Assembly: GCA_049514555.1 (NCBI GenBank) | Contig: JBEKUY010000005.1 | Span: forward strand, 62,001-126,000 | Direction: 5' to 3' | From: JBEKUY01 sp049514555 | GTDB lineage: Bacteria; Acidobacteriota; Terriglobia; Acidiferrales; UBA7541 | DNA length: 64,000 nt | Part shown: in pieces, positions 18,618 to 27,073 of the stretch | Numbering within the stretch: position 1 is the stretch's first letter | How the letters are laid out: each line of letters begins with the position of its first letter | Translations under genes and position numbers: made by a program | Notes under the pieces: model-generated | Databases searched by the model: none | Told to the model about the DNA's origin: nothing | Seen by the model: only the letters and a program-made list of their open reading frames with translations

Positions 18618-20966
18618 ATGGTCCAAGTCGGAGCTTACCTCGACATGGCGATGGCTCCTCCGGGGGGCGCCGGTGGCAGCACCTGGAGTGACCTGAGGGA
18701 CTGCATGCGTCTGACAGGACTGCGATTTCTATCGCGCCTAACCGATCGACAACCGGACCACGCCCAGGCGAACTTCCGCCGGGCAGAAAAGCAAGAGTGG
18801 TGGCTATGGGCGACAGCGGTTGTGATTACGCTGCTGCTGACATTTGGATTGGCCTCAGTTCTTTTCCCCAATTTCTACGGCCCTGAAAAATCCGATTCTG
18901 TGTTCACCTTTCCACAGGCGGTGCGAGCCTTGGTCGGCTTGGTGTTTCTCTTTGACCTCTACGTCCTTTACCAAAAGCTTCAGATTCACCGGATCCGGCG
19001 GCAGCTCATGGAGCGGGAAACGCTTTTCCGGCTGATCGGCGAGAACGCGGCCGACATGATTGCCGTCGTGGGCCTGGACGGAAACCGAATCTACAACAGC
19101 TTCTCTTATCAGAAAGTGCTGGGCTATTCGCCGGAGGAACTCAAGGCATCGTCCTCATTTGAGCAGATTCATCCGGAAGACCGGGCGCGAGTGATCCAGG
19201 CGAACGAAGAAGCGCGCCGAACCGGCGAAGGGTCTCCACTGGAGTACCGCATCCGCCACAAGGATGGCGGATGGCGGGTGTTGGAATCGACCTCGAGCGT
19301 CATTCGGAATGCCAGGGGGGAGCCGGAAAAGCTCGTTATTGTGAACCGGGACGTCACCGAACGGAAAGCCGCGAGCGAGGCCCTGCAAAGGTCCGAGGCG
19401 AGCTTCCGGTCCGTGGTGGAGGACGCGCCCTATGGCATCTTCCGGGCCAGTCTGACGGGGAATCTCCTGCGCGTGAATCCGGCGCTGCGGAAAATGCTGG
19501 GGTACGAAACCGCTGACGAGTTGTTGCATGCCGACTTGGAGAACGACGTCTACCGGCACCAGGGCGAATACCAGAGAATGAAAGACCTGTTCGGGCATGT
19601 CGATGACTTCAAGGACTTCGAAGTCGAGTGGAAGCGCAAGGACGGCACGCCGATCACGATGCGATGCAGCGGAAGACGCGTCAAGGACGAGAGCGGCCTT
19701 CCGGCCTATTACGAAGTTTTCGCGGAAGACGTGACGGCGAAGCGCGCCCTCGAGCGCCAACTGCAGATGGCGCAAAAGATGGAGGCAGTGGGGCGGCTTT
19801 CGGGGGGCATCGCTCACGACTTCAACAATCTCCTTGGTGTCATCATTGGCTATAGCGACGTGCTCAAACGGGCGCTGGGAAAGGACTCACCGCTGTTCGC
19901 CTATGCCGCCGAAGTGGAGAAGGCGGGACAACGCGCCGCGGCTTTAACCCGTCAGTTGCTGGCCTTCAGCCGCCGGCAGGTTCTCACGCCTGCCGTTCTG
20001 AACCTGAATGCGCTGATCACCGATATGGAAAAGATGCTCCCGCGTCTTCTGGGAGAGGATATCGAAGTGACGACGGCGCTCGGTGCTGATCTCGGCCGCG
20101 TGAAGGCGGACCAGGGACAGATCGAGCAGGTGGTTCTGAACCTGGCGATCAATGCGCGGGATGCCATGCCGGAAGGGGGCAAACTCAGGATTGAAACGAC
20201 CAACGTAGAGCTCGATCAGGTCTACACGCGAACTCATCCCGGCTCGAGACCCGGGCCCTATGTTCTGCTTTCGGTGAGCGATTCGGGCGTAGGCATCAGC
20301 CCGGACGTCATGGCGCATATCTTCGAGCCGTTCTTCACAACGAAAGAGGAGGGCAAGGGAACCGGGCTGGGCCTGGCCACGGTCTATGGCGTCGTGAAAC
20401 AGAGTGACGGCTACGTCTGGGTGGACAGCGCCCCCGGCAAAGGCGCGTCCTTTCAGGTCTACTTGCCGCGTACCGAACAGATCATGGAGGAGGTTGGGCC
20501 GGCCAAGGCTCCCGAAGAGAGTTATCAGGGGACTGAAACCGTACTCCTGGTCGAGGATGCGGAGCCGCTCCGAAGACTCGCGCAATCCTTTCTTGAATCC
20601 AACGGGTTCCGCGTCTTCGCGGCTCCGGATGGGAAGCGGGCGCTCGACCTCGCGCAGCAAAACCCCGGGATCATCGACTTGCTCCTGACCGACGTGGTGA
20701 TGCCGGAAATGAATGGGCGGGCCCTGGCCGAGCATCTTGCTCAACTCCGGCCGGGGATGAAGGTGCTCTACATGTCGGGTTATACGGACAGCTTCATTGC
20801 CGACCACGGCGTCTTGGGACCAGGCATGCATCTGATCAACAAGCCATTCACGGAAGAAATCCTAATGCGCAAGGTTCGCGAGGTCTTGGATGCGGAGAAG
20901 AGGAGCGCCCCCGATGCCGCGGCTCAACTCGTGCTCGCCGGCGGAGCGGGCGCACGGAGGCCATAG
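18618..20966 (+). CDS. Membrane PAS-PAS hybrid histidine kinase with receiver domain
   Basis: About 782 residues. There are two membrane helices (WLWATAVVITLLLTFGLASVLF; FPQAVRALVGLVFLFDLYVLY), two PAS domains (about 135-250 and 262-380), a HisKA helix with phosphoaccepting His near residue 400 (GGIAHDFNNLLGV), a HATPase with NLAINARDAMPEGG, DSGVGI and GTGLGLATVYG, and a C-terminal receiver with phospho-acceptor Asp near 692 (LLTDVVMPEMNG). The start is uncertain: GTG 18597, ATG 18618 (AGAGGGCCT before it) or ATG 18705 (GAGGG before it). It lies 14 bp before a REC-PilZ regulator, its likely partner. Confidence 0.88.
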   Translation: MVQVGAYLDMAMAPPGGAGGSTWSDLRDCMRLTGLRFLSRLTDRQPDHAQANFRRAEKQEWWLWATAVVITLLLTFGLASVLFPNFYGPEKSDSVFTFPQAVRALVGLVFLFDLYVLYQKLQIHRIRRQLMERETLFRLIGENAADMIAVVGLDGNRIYNSFSYQKVLGYSPEELKASSSFEQIHPEDRARVIQANEEARRTGEGSPLEYRIRHKDGGWRVLESTSSVIRNARGEPEKLVIVNRDVTERKAASEALQRSEASFRSVVEDAPYGIFRASLTGNLLRVNPALRKMLGYETADELLHADLENDVYRHQGEYQRMKDLFGHVDDFKDFEVEWKRKDGTPITMRCSGRRVKDESGLPAYYEVFAEDVTAKRALERQLQMAQKMEAVGRLSGGIAHDFNNLLGVIIGYSDVLKRALGKDSPLFAYAAEVEKAGQRAAALTRQLLAFSRRQVLTPAVLNLNALITDMEKMLPRLLGEDIEVTTALGADLGRVKADQGQIEQVVLNLAINARDAMPEGGKLRIETTNVELDQVYTRTHPGSRPGPYVLLSVSDSGVGISPDVMAHIFEPFFTTKEEGKGTGLGLATVYGVVKQSDGYVWVDSAPGKGASFQVYLPRTEQIMEEVGPAKAPEESYQGTETVLLVEDAEPLRRLAQSFLESNGFRVFAAPDGKRALDLAQQNPGIIDLLLTDVVMPEMNGRALAEHLAQLRPGMKVLYMSGYTDSFIADHGVLGPGMHLINKPFTEEILMRKVREVLDAEKRSAPDAAAQLVLAGGAGARRP

Positions 20967-20980
20967 GAAGGAGTGCAGGC

Positions 20981-21646
20981 ATGAACAAGCTGCTGATTGT
21001 GGATGATGACGACGCACTGCGGAATCTCATGCGTCTGAATCTGAGCGATACCTACGAGATCGTGGACACCGGGAAGCCGGAAGAAGCCTTGGAGCTGGCC
21101 CTGGAGCACCGTCCAGACGCTATCCTGCTCGACCTGCGGATGCCGAAGTTCTCGGGTTTTCAACTCAGCCAAGCCCTCTCCTCGTTTTGCACGACAAGGA
21201 CGATTCCATTCTTTGTTGTCAGCGGCGACGTGACGGCCACCACGAAGGATTATTGCCGGGCTCTTGGCGCGGCCGGCTATTTCGAAAAGCCGGTGGACTT
21301 TGAGGCATTGCGGGCGCGTCTGGCGAAGGCTGTAAGGCCACGAGAGGTGACCGTGCGAACCGAAGTGCGCGTGAATCTGCACGTGCCTCTGCGACTGTGC
21401 GGGACCGATGCCAAGGGCAAGCCATTTCGAATCGTGACCACCACGGACGATGCGAGTATCAGCGGCTTTCTGTGCCGCTCCACGACTCCGTTGGAGATCG
21501 GCTCCGTCGTGGATGTCTTTCTGGCCATGGAGAACGAAACGCACGTTGGCAAGGCCCAGGTCGTACGCTCTGAAGCGCATGACACTCCGGCCCCGCGATA
21601 CGGCTTCCGCTTTGCCGAGAAGACCGGGAAGTGGGTGCTCGAGTAG
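20981..21646 (+). CDS. Response regulator: receiver + PilZ domain
   Basis: 221 residues. Receiver domain 1-118 with acidic pocket DDDD, phospho-acceptor Asp in AILLDLRMPKFSG, the conserved Ser/Thr strand PFFVVSG and Lys in YFEKPVD. The C-terminal half (about 122-221) resembles PilZ (RVNLHVPLRLCG..., TTDDASISGFLCRS), though the N-terminal RxxxR signature for cyclic di-GMP is partial, so ligand binding is uncertain. A GGAAGGAG ribosome site precedes the ATG. It follows the hybrid kinase by 14 bp and probably forms one signalling unit with it. It is the last chromosomal protein gene before tRNA-Sec. Confidence 0.85.
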   Translation: MNKLLIVDDDDALRNLMRLNLSDTYEIVDTGKPEEALELALEHRPDAILLDLRMPKFSGFQLSQALSSFCTTRTIPFFVVSGDVTATTKDYCRALGAAGYFEKPVDFEALRARLAKAVRPREVTVRTEVRVNLHVPLRLCGTDAKGKPFRIVTTTDDASISGFLCRSTTPLEIGSVVDVFLAMENETHVGKAQVVRSEAHDTPAPRYGFRFAEKTGKWVLE

Positions 21647-21763
21647 GAATACCGCAGTCAGCCTATCTATATCATCGACAGCCGACGATCGCGCGAGTCT
21701 GTCTCTGCGCCTCACCCAGATGCCGGGCGAGAGGCTATGCTACCATCGAAAAATCTGTGCGCT

Positions 21764-21862
21764 GGAGGCGCAAGGGGTCCGGTGACCCTCCCGGCCTTCA
21801 AAGCCGGCGATCCGGTCCATTCTGGCCCGGGTGGTGGGTTCGACTCCCACACGCTTCCGCCA
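21764..21862 (+). tRNA. selC: Selenocysteine tRNA, anticodon TCA
   Basis: A 99-nt tRNA with all the hallmarks of bacterial tRNA-Sec. It has an extended 8-position acceptor stem (GGAGGCGC pairing with ACGCTTCC, one mismatch at the base), a 6-bp D stem (GGGGTC/GACCCT) with the short CGGT loop, an anticodon arm CCGGC-CTTCAAA-GCCGG with TCA at 21798-21800, a long variable arm, the T arm GTGGG-TTCGACT-CCCAC, discriminator G and encoded CCA. UGA is thus readable as selenocysteine if selA/selB/selD exist elsewhere; none lies in this window. Its 3' end is the integration site of the island that follows. Confidence 0.96.
21839..21862 (+). repeat. attL: 24-bp core at tRNA-Sec 3' end
   Basis: Covers the T loop, the 3' T stem, the acceptor 3' strand and CCA of tRNA-Sec. 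It is identical over 24 bases to 38725-38748 and diverges immediately on both sides. Confidence 0.92.
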
Positions 21863-21898
21863 TATCTGTCTAGTAGGACGGGAGTTGCAGAAAAACGT

Positions 21899-21915
21899 GG
21901 CGGCAAAAGGCGGCA
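21899..21915 (+). repeat. Possible arm-type recombinase site, left
   Basis: GGCGGCAAAAGGCGGCA, a tandem of GGCGGCA around an A run, 36 bp inside the left core. The same motif with one extra A is at 38623-38640 near the right core. Shared terminal motifs of this kind are typical of integrase or excisionase arm sites; binding is inferred. Confidence 0.5.
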
Positions 21916-22765
21916 TTAAGAGAAATGCACCCGGTTTTGTGCACAGTTTTCAGCGGCACGAGTGACAACCGGTCCAGAGATGCCCGAAATGTTTTCAAGA
22001 GATTCTGGATAACCAGCCCAACTTTCTTATGTGGGTCTAAATTAACGGAGAGCACTACGTTTTTGTTGACATTCATAAATGGACAGTTGTAGAAAGGTGT
22101 TGCGTTCGGGCAGCCATCCAACCTTCCTCAAGGAAGGATGTGCAGAGATGCCCCACCGGCCGGACGCCAGGGACGTTGGTCGCAATCAAACCCCATATTT
22201 ATTTCATGGTAGGAAGGCACGGCTCATGAGAAATGACTGCTGCCCAGTCACGGAGGCGCGCTCTAGAAGTATTCAGATTGAAGGATCCACGCTGAGGGGA
22301 CTTAGAGAAGTATGCCATCAAATGAGTAATTCAATTGGTATGGTTACAGCCCAGTTGATCGTCGGCTTGAGAAAAAATCGCGGCAATCGCATTTAAGTGA
22401 TGGAAAGCACCTTAAACCTCTCAATCAGAGGAACGGAGGCACTCAGGAAGTTGAAGTTGCTCTTGGGTACTTTAGAGGAGAGCCTTTCTGCAGCTGCCTC
22501 ATCGACCGCGCGTTCTGGGACCATCACTTTTGGGAAGGAGAGTAGAAAGTGAAAGAAGCACTCTTGTTGAGTTTGTACGGAACAGCTATTCCAATCAGGC
22601 GACCCTATCAGGCAAGGAGTGCACCCTTGTTATTAGTTCGTCGATAGAGCGCTTCATTGTTGAAAATGTTCAGTCGTAGAGAACAACATTGTGGTTGGAA
22701 ACAAGGGCTCCGTTTGATTTGCTGGGCTGTGTCACCGGGGTACAGTCGCAGGCGGAAGAAGACTT
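21916..22765. other. Mostly non-coding left end of the island, two weak short frames
   Basis: About 850 bp without a convincing gene. A 50-codon frame at 22400-22552 (MESTLNLSIRGTEALRKLKL...) overlaps by its stop a GTG frame at 22549-22647 (KEALLLSLYGTAIPIRRPYQ) that has AAGGAGAGTAGAAA before it. A 105-codon frame at 22079-22396 ends HQMSNSIGMVTAQLIVGLR. None resembles a family I know; the string may be remnants of older genes. The segment presumably also holds the promoter of the 22766 kinase. Confidence 0.3.
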
Positions 22766-25489
22766 ATGGAACTCAGCCGGGACCCTGAGATCGCTTTACA
22801 GGGAATGGCGAGGATAAGTAATCAGCAGGAGTATTATGCGGCTGACGATGCTTATCTAAAGCTGATCGGCCATCCCTTGAACGAATTGATCGGTTCTGAC
22901 TGGAAATCCAACATTCATCCACGAGACATACCACGAGCTATCCACGCCTTTCAAGACATGCGATTATCCGGCATTGGTGAATTTCATGGGCATATGATGA
23001 CCGAACGGGGTGATGGAGTTCCCGTTCGGGTTCTGCTGATTCAGAACTACAAGAAAGGGGTTTTCGCCGGCCACTTTTGCTTCATACGAAGTGCGCAAAC
23101 GCCGATCGATAGAAATATTGGAGTTCGGCAGGGCTATGAATTATTCCGCGAGGCATTAGGACATTCTCCTGTTGGCTCCGTTCTACTAGATCCCTGCACA
23201 GGCTTCAGGCGCGTCAATGAAGCACTCCTGGCGATGCTAGGCTATGCGGGACCGGAGCTTTCGGGGAAGAACTTCGCCGACATCACCGACATTGAAGGCT
23301 TCGATCGAGGTGCAAACTTGGCTTATCTGGTCTTGAAAGGAGACCTACCTGGATGCCAATTCCAGGGGCAAGTCCATAGAAAAGACGGAGAGTCCTTCTC
23401 GGCTGAAGTATCTGTGCGGATTATCCGTGATGAACCAGATGACCCCATTTATGCGATTGGTTTTATTAGAGAGTATCATGAGGCGGGACAATGGGGGGAT
23501 TCTGCCCACCGAGGCAAGAGAAATACTGCCGATATGCCCGCACGCGGGGACAGTCATCTGGGTAGGCCAGATACCCAGGCGCTTCTATCCAGAGAACGAT
23601 ACGTGAGGCTATTCAATTCGCTGTCACAAGGCCTTGCGATCTCGACACTTCCAGACCACCGCTATGTCGCGGTGAGCGATGGTTTTCTTCGATTGTTCGG
23701 GTGCCGTAGAGAGGAGGTTATTGGCCGAACGGGTCAGGAATCAAGAATCTTCGTTGAACCGGAAGGCGCGACCGAGATCCATGAGTTAAATGCCTCGCCT
23801 CCACATGTTCACGAGGTCGAGGTCACGCTGCTCGGCCGGTCGGGAGACAAAAGAGCGGGATGTCTGAGAACCGAAACCATTGAAGTCGATGGGGAGAACC
23901 ATTTGTTGGAGATTTTTCGCGATACTACCGTACAGAAGAACACAGAACAGCTTTTGAGGTTGAGCGAAGAGCGTTATCAGGCTATGGCAGAACAGGGATG
24001 GGAGGGCATTGTCCTGGTCGACCCCGTCAGCGAGAAGATTCTTGAGGCCACTGGCCCCTTTCTCCAGCTAGTCGGTTACACACGCTCTGAGATCGCCAGT
24101 CTCTGTTTATACGATCTAACTACCAAAAACCCAGCTATCGTTGACAACGATATTCGTAATGCGTTAGCGAGCAAGAGTCGCGTAATTGGTGAGTGGCCAT
24201 TCCGACGCAAGGACGGTGGAATAGCGGACCTCGAAGTCAGCACAAATACAGTTTATTACGGCGGGGGCTTGGTCGTCCGCCTTGTTTGTCGTGACATAAG
24301 TGAACGGAGACTACTGGAGGAACAGCTGCGCCACTCTGCGAAGATGGAGGCCCTTGGCCGTTTCGCTGGTGGGATCGCGCACGACTTTAACAATCTGCTC
24401 GTTGGCATCCTCGGCTATAGCACGCTACTCGAAGATAAACTGCACCAGAATCCGACACTCTCAAAATTAAGTCACGAAATCACTAGTGCCGGGTTACGAG
24501 CCAGAGGATTAACGTCGCAATTACTTTCGATCAGCCGACGCCAAGTACTACCGGCAGAACTCTTGGACATCAATGTTGTGGTCAAAGGCGCAGAAGGCCT
24601 CTTGCAGCGGATCCTGGGAGAGGACATCGAACTCCATAGCGAGTTGAATGCCGTTACGGCTCGTGTTCAAGCGAATCCGGGACAGATAGAGCAGATCATA
24701 ATGAATCTAGTCGCAAACTCCCGCGACGCCATGCCTAAGGGAGGAAAGCTCATAATTAAGACTGACGAAATTCAGGTAGACGAAGCTTTGGCTTTTAGAA
24801 AACCAGGGCTGATCCCAGGAAAGTACGTCCTCTTGTCGATCAAGGACACGGGGCTTGGTATGGATTCGGTCACACGGTCCCATCTGTTCGAGCCTTTTTA
24901 TACGACAAAGGATGCTGGAGTCGGAACTGGTCTAGGCTTATCTACAGTGTATGGGATTGTCAAACAAATCGGCGGGTTCATTGCAGTGGAAAGCCAGGTG
25001 AACCTTGGAACGACCTTTGACATCTATTTTCCGCGCGTTGAGGAACAGCATTCATTATTTCAACCGCGCGAAGCAAAGGCTTACCATGCCCCTGTCTCGA
25101 CGACAGTCTTAGTTGTTGAGGACGATCCAACTGTTAGAGCACTCGTGGTAGACGTCCTAAAAGCTGACGGCTATAAGGTTCTCTCTGCTGAAGATGCCGA
25201 ACAAGCACTGATTCGGGCTAAGAGCCATGATGGCCCCATTCACTTGGTCGTCACCGACATTGTCATGCCGCATATGTCTGGCTCTGAATTGGCTGCGGAA
25301 CTGCTACGACTGCGGCCGGACATGAGGATCATATTCACCTCGGGTTATTCCGACAGAGAAATTGTAAGGCGGATGCAGTCAGGAACGCCCGCGAACTTTG
25401 TAGCGAAGCCATTTACGCCGGAAGAGCTACAGCGCAAGGTTCGGGAGGTCTTGAAGGACAGTTCGAAAGATCTGCCCCCCGAAAACTAG
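22766..25489 (+). CDS. Cytoplasmic multi-PAS hybrid histidine kinase (island cargo)
   Basis: 907 residues with no membrane helix visible. Roughly four PAS-like modules occupy residues 1-515 (for example RVNEALLAMLGYAGPELSGKN and the module ending in LVCRDISERRLLEEQLR). HisKA has its His near 539 (GGIAHDFNNLLVGILGYSTLL). The HATPase has NLVANSRDAMPKGG, DTGLGM and GTGLGLSTVYG, and the receiver Asp is near 831 (LVVTDIVMPHMSG). The HisKA-HATPase-REC part is of the same subfamily as the chromosomal kinase at 18618. Codon use is A/T-richer than in the flanking chromosome. The signal sensed is unknown; a soluble PAS sensor suggests a cytoplasmic cue or cofactor. Confidence 0.87.
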   Translation: MELSRDPEIALQGMARISNQQEYYAADDAYLKLIGHPLNELIGSDWKSNIHPRDIPRAIHAFQDMRLSGIGEFHGHMMTERGDGVPVRVLLIQNYKKGVFAGHFCFIRSAQTPIDRNIGVRQGYELFREALGHSPVGSVLLDPCTGFRRVNEALLAMLGYAGPELSGKNFADITDIEGFDRGANLAYLVLKGDLPGCQFQGQVHRKDGESFSAEVSVRIIRDEPDDPIYAIGFIREYHEAGQWGDSAHRGKRNTADMPARGDSHLGRPDTQALLSRERYVRLFNSLSQGLAISTLPDHRYVAVSDGFLRLFGCRREEVIGRTGQESRIFVEPEGATEIHELNASPPHVHEVEVTLLGRSGDKRAGCLRTETIEVDGENHLLEIFRDTTVQKNTEQLLRLSEERYQAMAEQGWEGIVLVDPVSEKILEATGPFLQLVGYTRSEIASLCLYDLTTKNPAIVDNDIRNALASKSRVIGEWPFRRKDGGIADLEVSTNTVYYGGGLVVRLVCRDISERRLLEEQLRHSAKMEALGRFAGGIAHDFNNLLVGILGYSTLLEDKLHQNPTLSKLSHEITSAGLRARGLTSQLLSISRRQVLPAELLDINVVVKGAEGLLQRILGEDIELHSELNAVTARVQANPGQIEQIIMNLVANSRDAMPKGGKLIIKTDEIQVDEALAFRKPGLIPGKYVLLSIKDTGLGMDSVTRSHLFEPFYTTKDAGVGTGLGLSTVYGIVKQIGGFIAVESQVNLGTTFDIYFPRVEEQHSLFQPREAKAYHAPVSTTVLVVEDDPTVRALVVDVLKADGYKVLSAEDAEQALIRAKSHDGPIHLVVTDIVMPHMSGSELAAELLRLRPDMRIIFTSGYSDREIVRRMQSGTPANFVAKPFTPEELQRKVREVLKDSSKDLPPEN

Positions 25490-26016
25490 TCCAGCGAAAA
25501 TGAACCGCAAATCACTCACGATGGCCTGAGAGTCCAGTATCCGATTGTGGGATATTCAAGGGCGCTGCATTAAAAGGGGAGGTGTCCAGTTTTAGCGGGG
25601 TGCACTACACCTTCTGACGCAACGCAACAGATTCAGTATCTTTCACGCGCGCGATAGTAAGCCTATTGTGTCGGGCACAACTACCTGGCTCAAGAACGCA
25701 GCTACCGATATCTGTAGGGTGATCTTGCAGGATGCGGCATCAAAGAAAACGGATGAGCAAAAGTAAAACGCCGGGACAGAGTCCCATCTCCATTAGTGTG
25801 ACCAAGGCCTCCTAAGCACACGTACTCACGAAGGAAACCCTGACGTTAGTGGACCCACGCTGCCTCATCTGCTGGTGCTGCCGTCGTGGGCGCTTGGAAA
25901 CTCGCGTCGCACAACGCATTTTGGGTTATGCTTCTGCGTTGCCCAGTGTCGGGATTGCTTATCTCTCGACCGTTCGCTCAAGTCGTTTCCATAGTTCAAA
26001 ACGGAGGTCTCAGAAC
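25490..26016. other. Intergenic region before the XRE regulator
   Basis: About 530 bp with no supported gene. A 20-codon frame at 25753-25815 (MSKSKTPGQSPISISVTKAS) resembles the very start of small ribbon-helix-helix proteins but stops at once, so it may be a stub. The promoter of the regulator probably lies near the end of this stretch. Confidence 0.3.
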
Positions 26017-26388
26017 TTGATTATCGGCGACCGCCTTCGCGCCCTACGCGAAGAGAAGAAGTTTTCCCAAGGGGACATCGAGAAGCGTACCGGGTTATTG
26101 CGCTGCTATGTCTCCCGCGTCGAGAATGGCCATACCGTTCCGGCCATCGAGACCATGGAGAAGTTCGCCCGGGCGCTCGAAGTCCCGCTCTATCAACTCT
26201 TCTACGAAGGCGAAGAGCCTCCCAAGCTGCCCAACTTGCCCAACCGGAAGATGGCAGGCGAGGCGGCATGGGGCAGTACGGGAAAGGATGCGCGTGTTCT
26301 GGCGAAGTTCCGCCGCCTGCTCGGCCGCATGGAAGAAAGCAACCGCCGTCTGCTGCTGGCTATGGCCCAGAAAATGGCCGGTCGGTAG
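26017..26388 (+). CDS. XRE-family transcriptional regulator
   Basis: 123 residues from a TTG at 26017, chosen because GGAGG lies 9 bp upstream and the helix-turn-helix starts directly: GDRLRALREEKKFSQGDIEKRTGLLRCYVSRVENGHTVP (positions about 4-42) is a standard lambda-repressor/Cro HTH. It continues AIETMEKFARALEVPLYQLFYEGEEPPKLPNLPNRK. The C-terminal part (KFRRLLGRMEESNRRLLLAMAQKM) is helical and may dimerise. Longer upstream frames add unlikely Cys/Trp-rich sequence. As the only small repressor-like gene in the cargo it may control island genes. A terminator follows at 26452. Confidence 0.85.
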   Translation: MIIGDRLRALREEKKFSQGDIEKRTGLLRCYVSRVENGHTVPAIETMEKFARALEVPLYQLFYEGEEPPKLPNLPNRKMAGEAAWGSTGKDARVLAKFRRLLGRMEESNRRLLLAMAQKMAGR

Positions 26389-26451
26389 TAGGGCGGAGCC
26401 GGGAGGCTGGAGCAAGTAGGCCCGCCGGATTCGCAATCGCTTGTACCTCGG

Positions 26452-26485
26452 ACCCCGGTTCTCGGATCAGGGCCGGGGTTTTTGT
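26452..26485 (+). terminator. Rho-independent terminator after the XRE gene
   Basis: CCCCGG (26453-26458) pairs with CCGGGG (26473-26478), closed by an A-T pair, with TTTTT at 26479-26483 directly after. It lies 64 bp downstream of the regulator stop. Confidence 0.7.
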
Positions 26486-26636
26486 TTGGGGCTGCCGGAT
26501 TCTACCCGTGTGGCTCAGGGACCCCTGCACTCCTTCCGCAATTCCAGCAGGACGGGCTGAAGCAACACGTAGTGCCGGCAGTCCGCGGCATTCGAGCGCG
26601 TCTTGGCCGAAGATTGCGGACTTCTCTATGACCTTC

Positions 26637-27000
26637 TTACTGCACCGCAAGTGTCAATGTCAGGTTCCGACTGGCACCACCGGATGTGCCTGTCACTGTG
26701 AGCGTGTACGTACCGGCCGGCGTCCCAGGCTGGACAGGTGGCGGGCTTGGGCCTCCGCCTCCGCCGCCTCCCCCACAACTCGCCAGAAGCAATGAGACTA
26801 GGATTATTTGGAACAAAAGCGCCGCTGGCGGCGCTCCCGCCGCGGTAAGGCTGATGGTTTGTGTTGAACCGTTGATGATGCATAGGGCATTTGAAACTGG
26901 GAATACGAGTTCGTATTCGGCACGATTTCCCGTAATGGCGCGCTTGCCTGTTTCGTTTTGGTTTGAGCCACCTTTTCGTAAGTCTCTAAGTCCTTTGTGT
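26637..27000 (-). pseudogene. C-terminal fragment of a Gly-rich, lipobox-like surface protein
   Basis: An open frame without an ATG runs from about 27000 to a TAA at 26637-26639. It reads GSTQTISLTAAGAPPAALLF, a hydrophobic segment QIILVSLLLASCGGGGGGG, then a Pro-rich linker and PAGTYTLTVTGTSGGASRNL ending in LTLAVQ. This is the typical tail of large Ig-like surface proteins of Acidobacteriota (membrane segment, CGGG stretch, one terminal beta-sandwich strand set), as I recall that family. With no start codon or N-terminal domains it is best read as a decayed remnant. Confidence 0.45.
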
Positions 27001-27073
27001 TAAGCAGCTCAGCGTGTGGAGAAGCGCATGCAAAACACTGGTGTCGACTGTTTGAGAATTTCGGTGACACCTG

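Noticed and set aside
22079..22396. 105-codon frame at the island's left end
   Set aside because: No ribosome site, no motif and unusual composition; kept only as a mention in the intergenic entry.
25753..25815. Short frame resembling the start of a ribbon-helix-helix protein
   Set aside because: Only 20 codons with no continuation in any frame; too short to call a gene.
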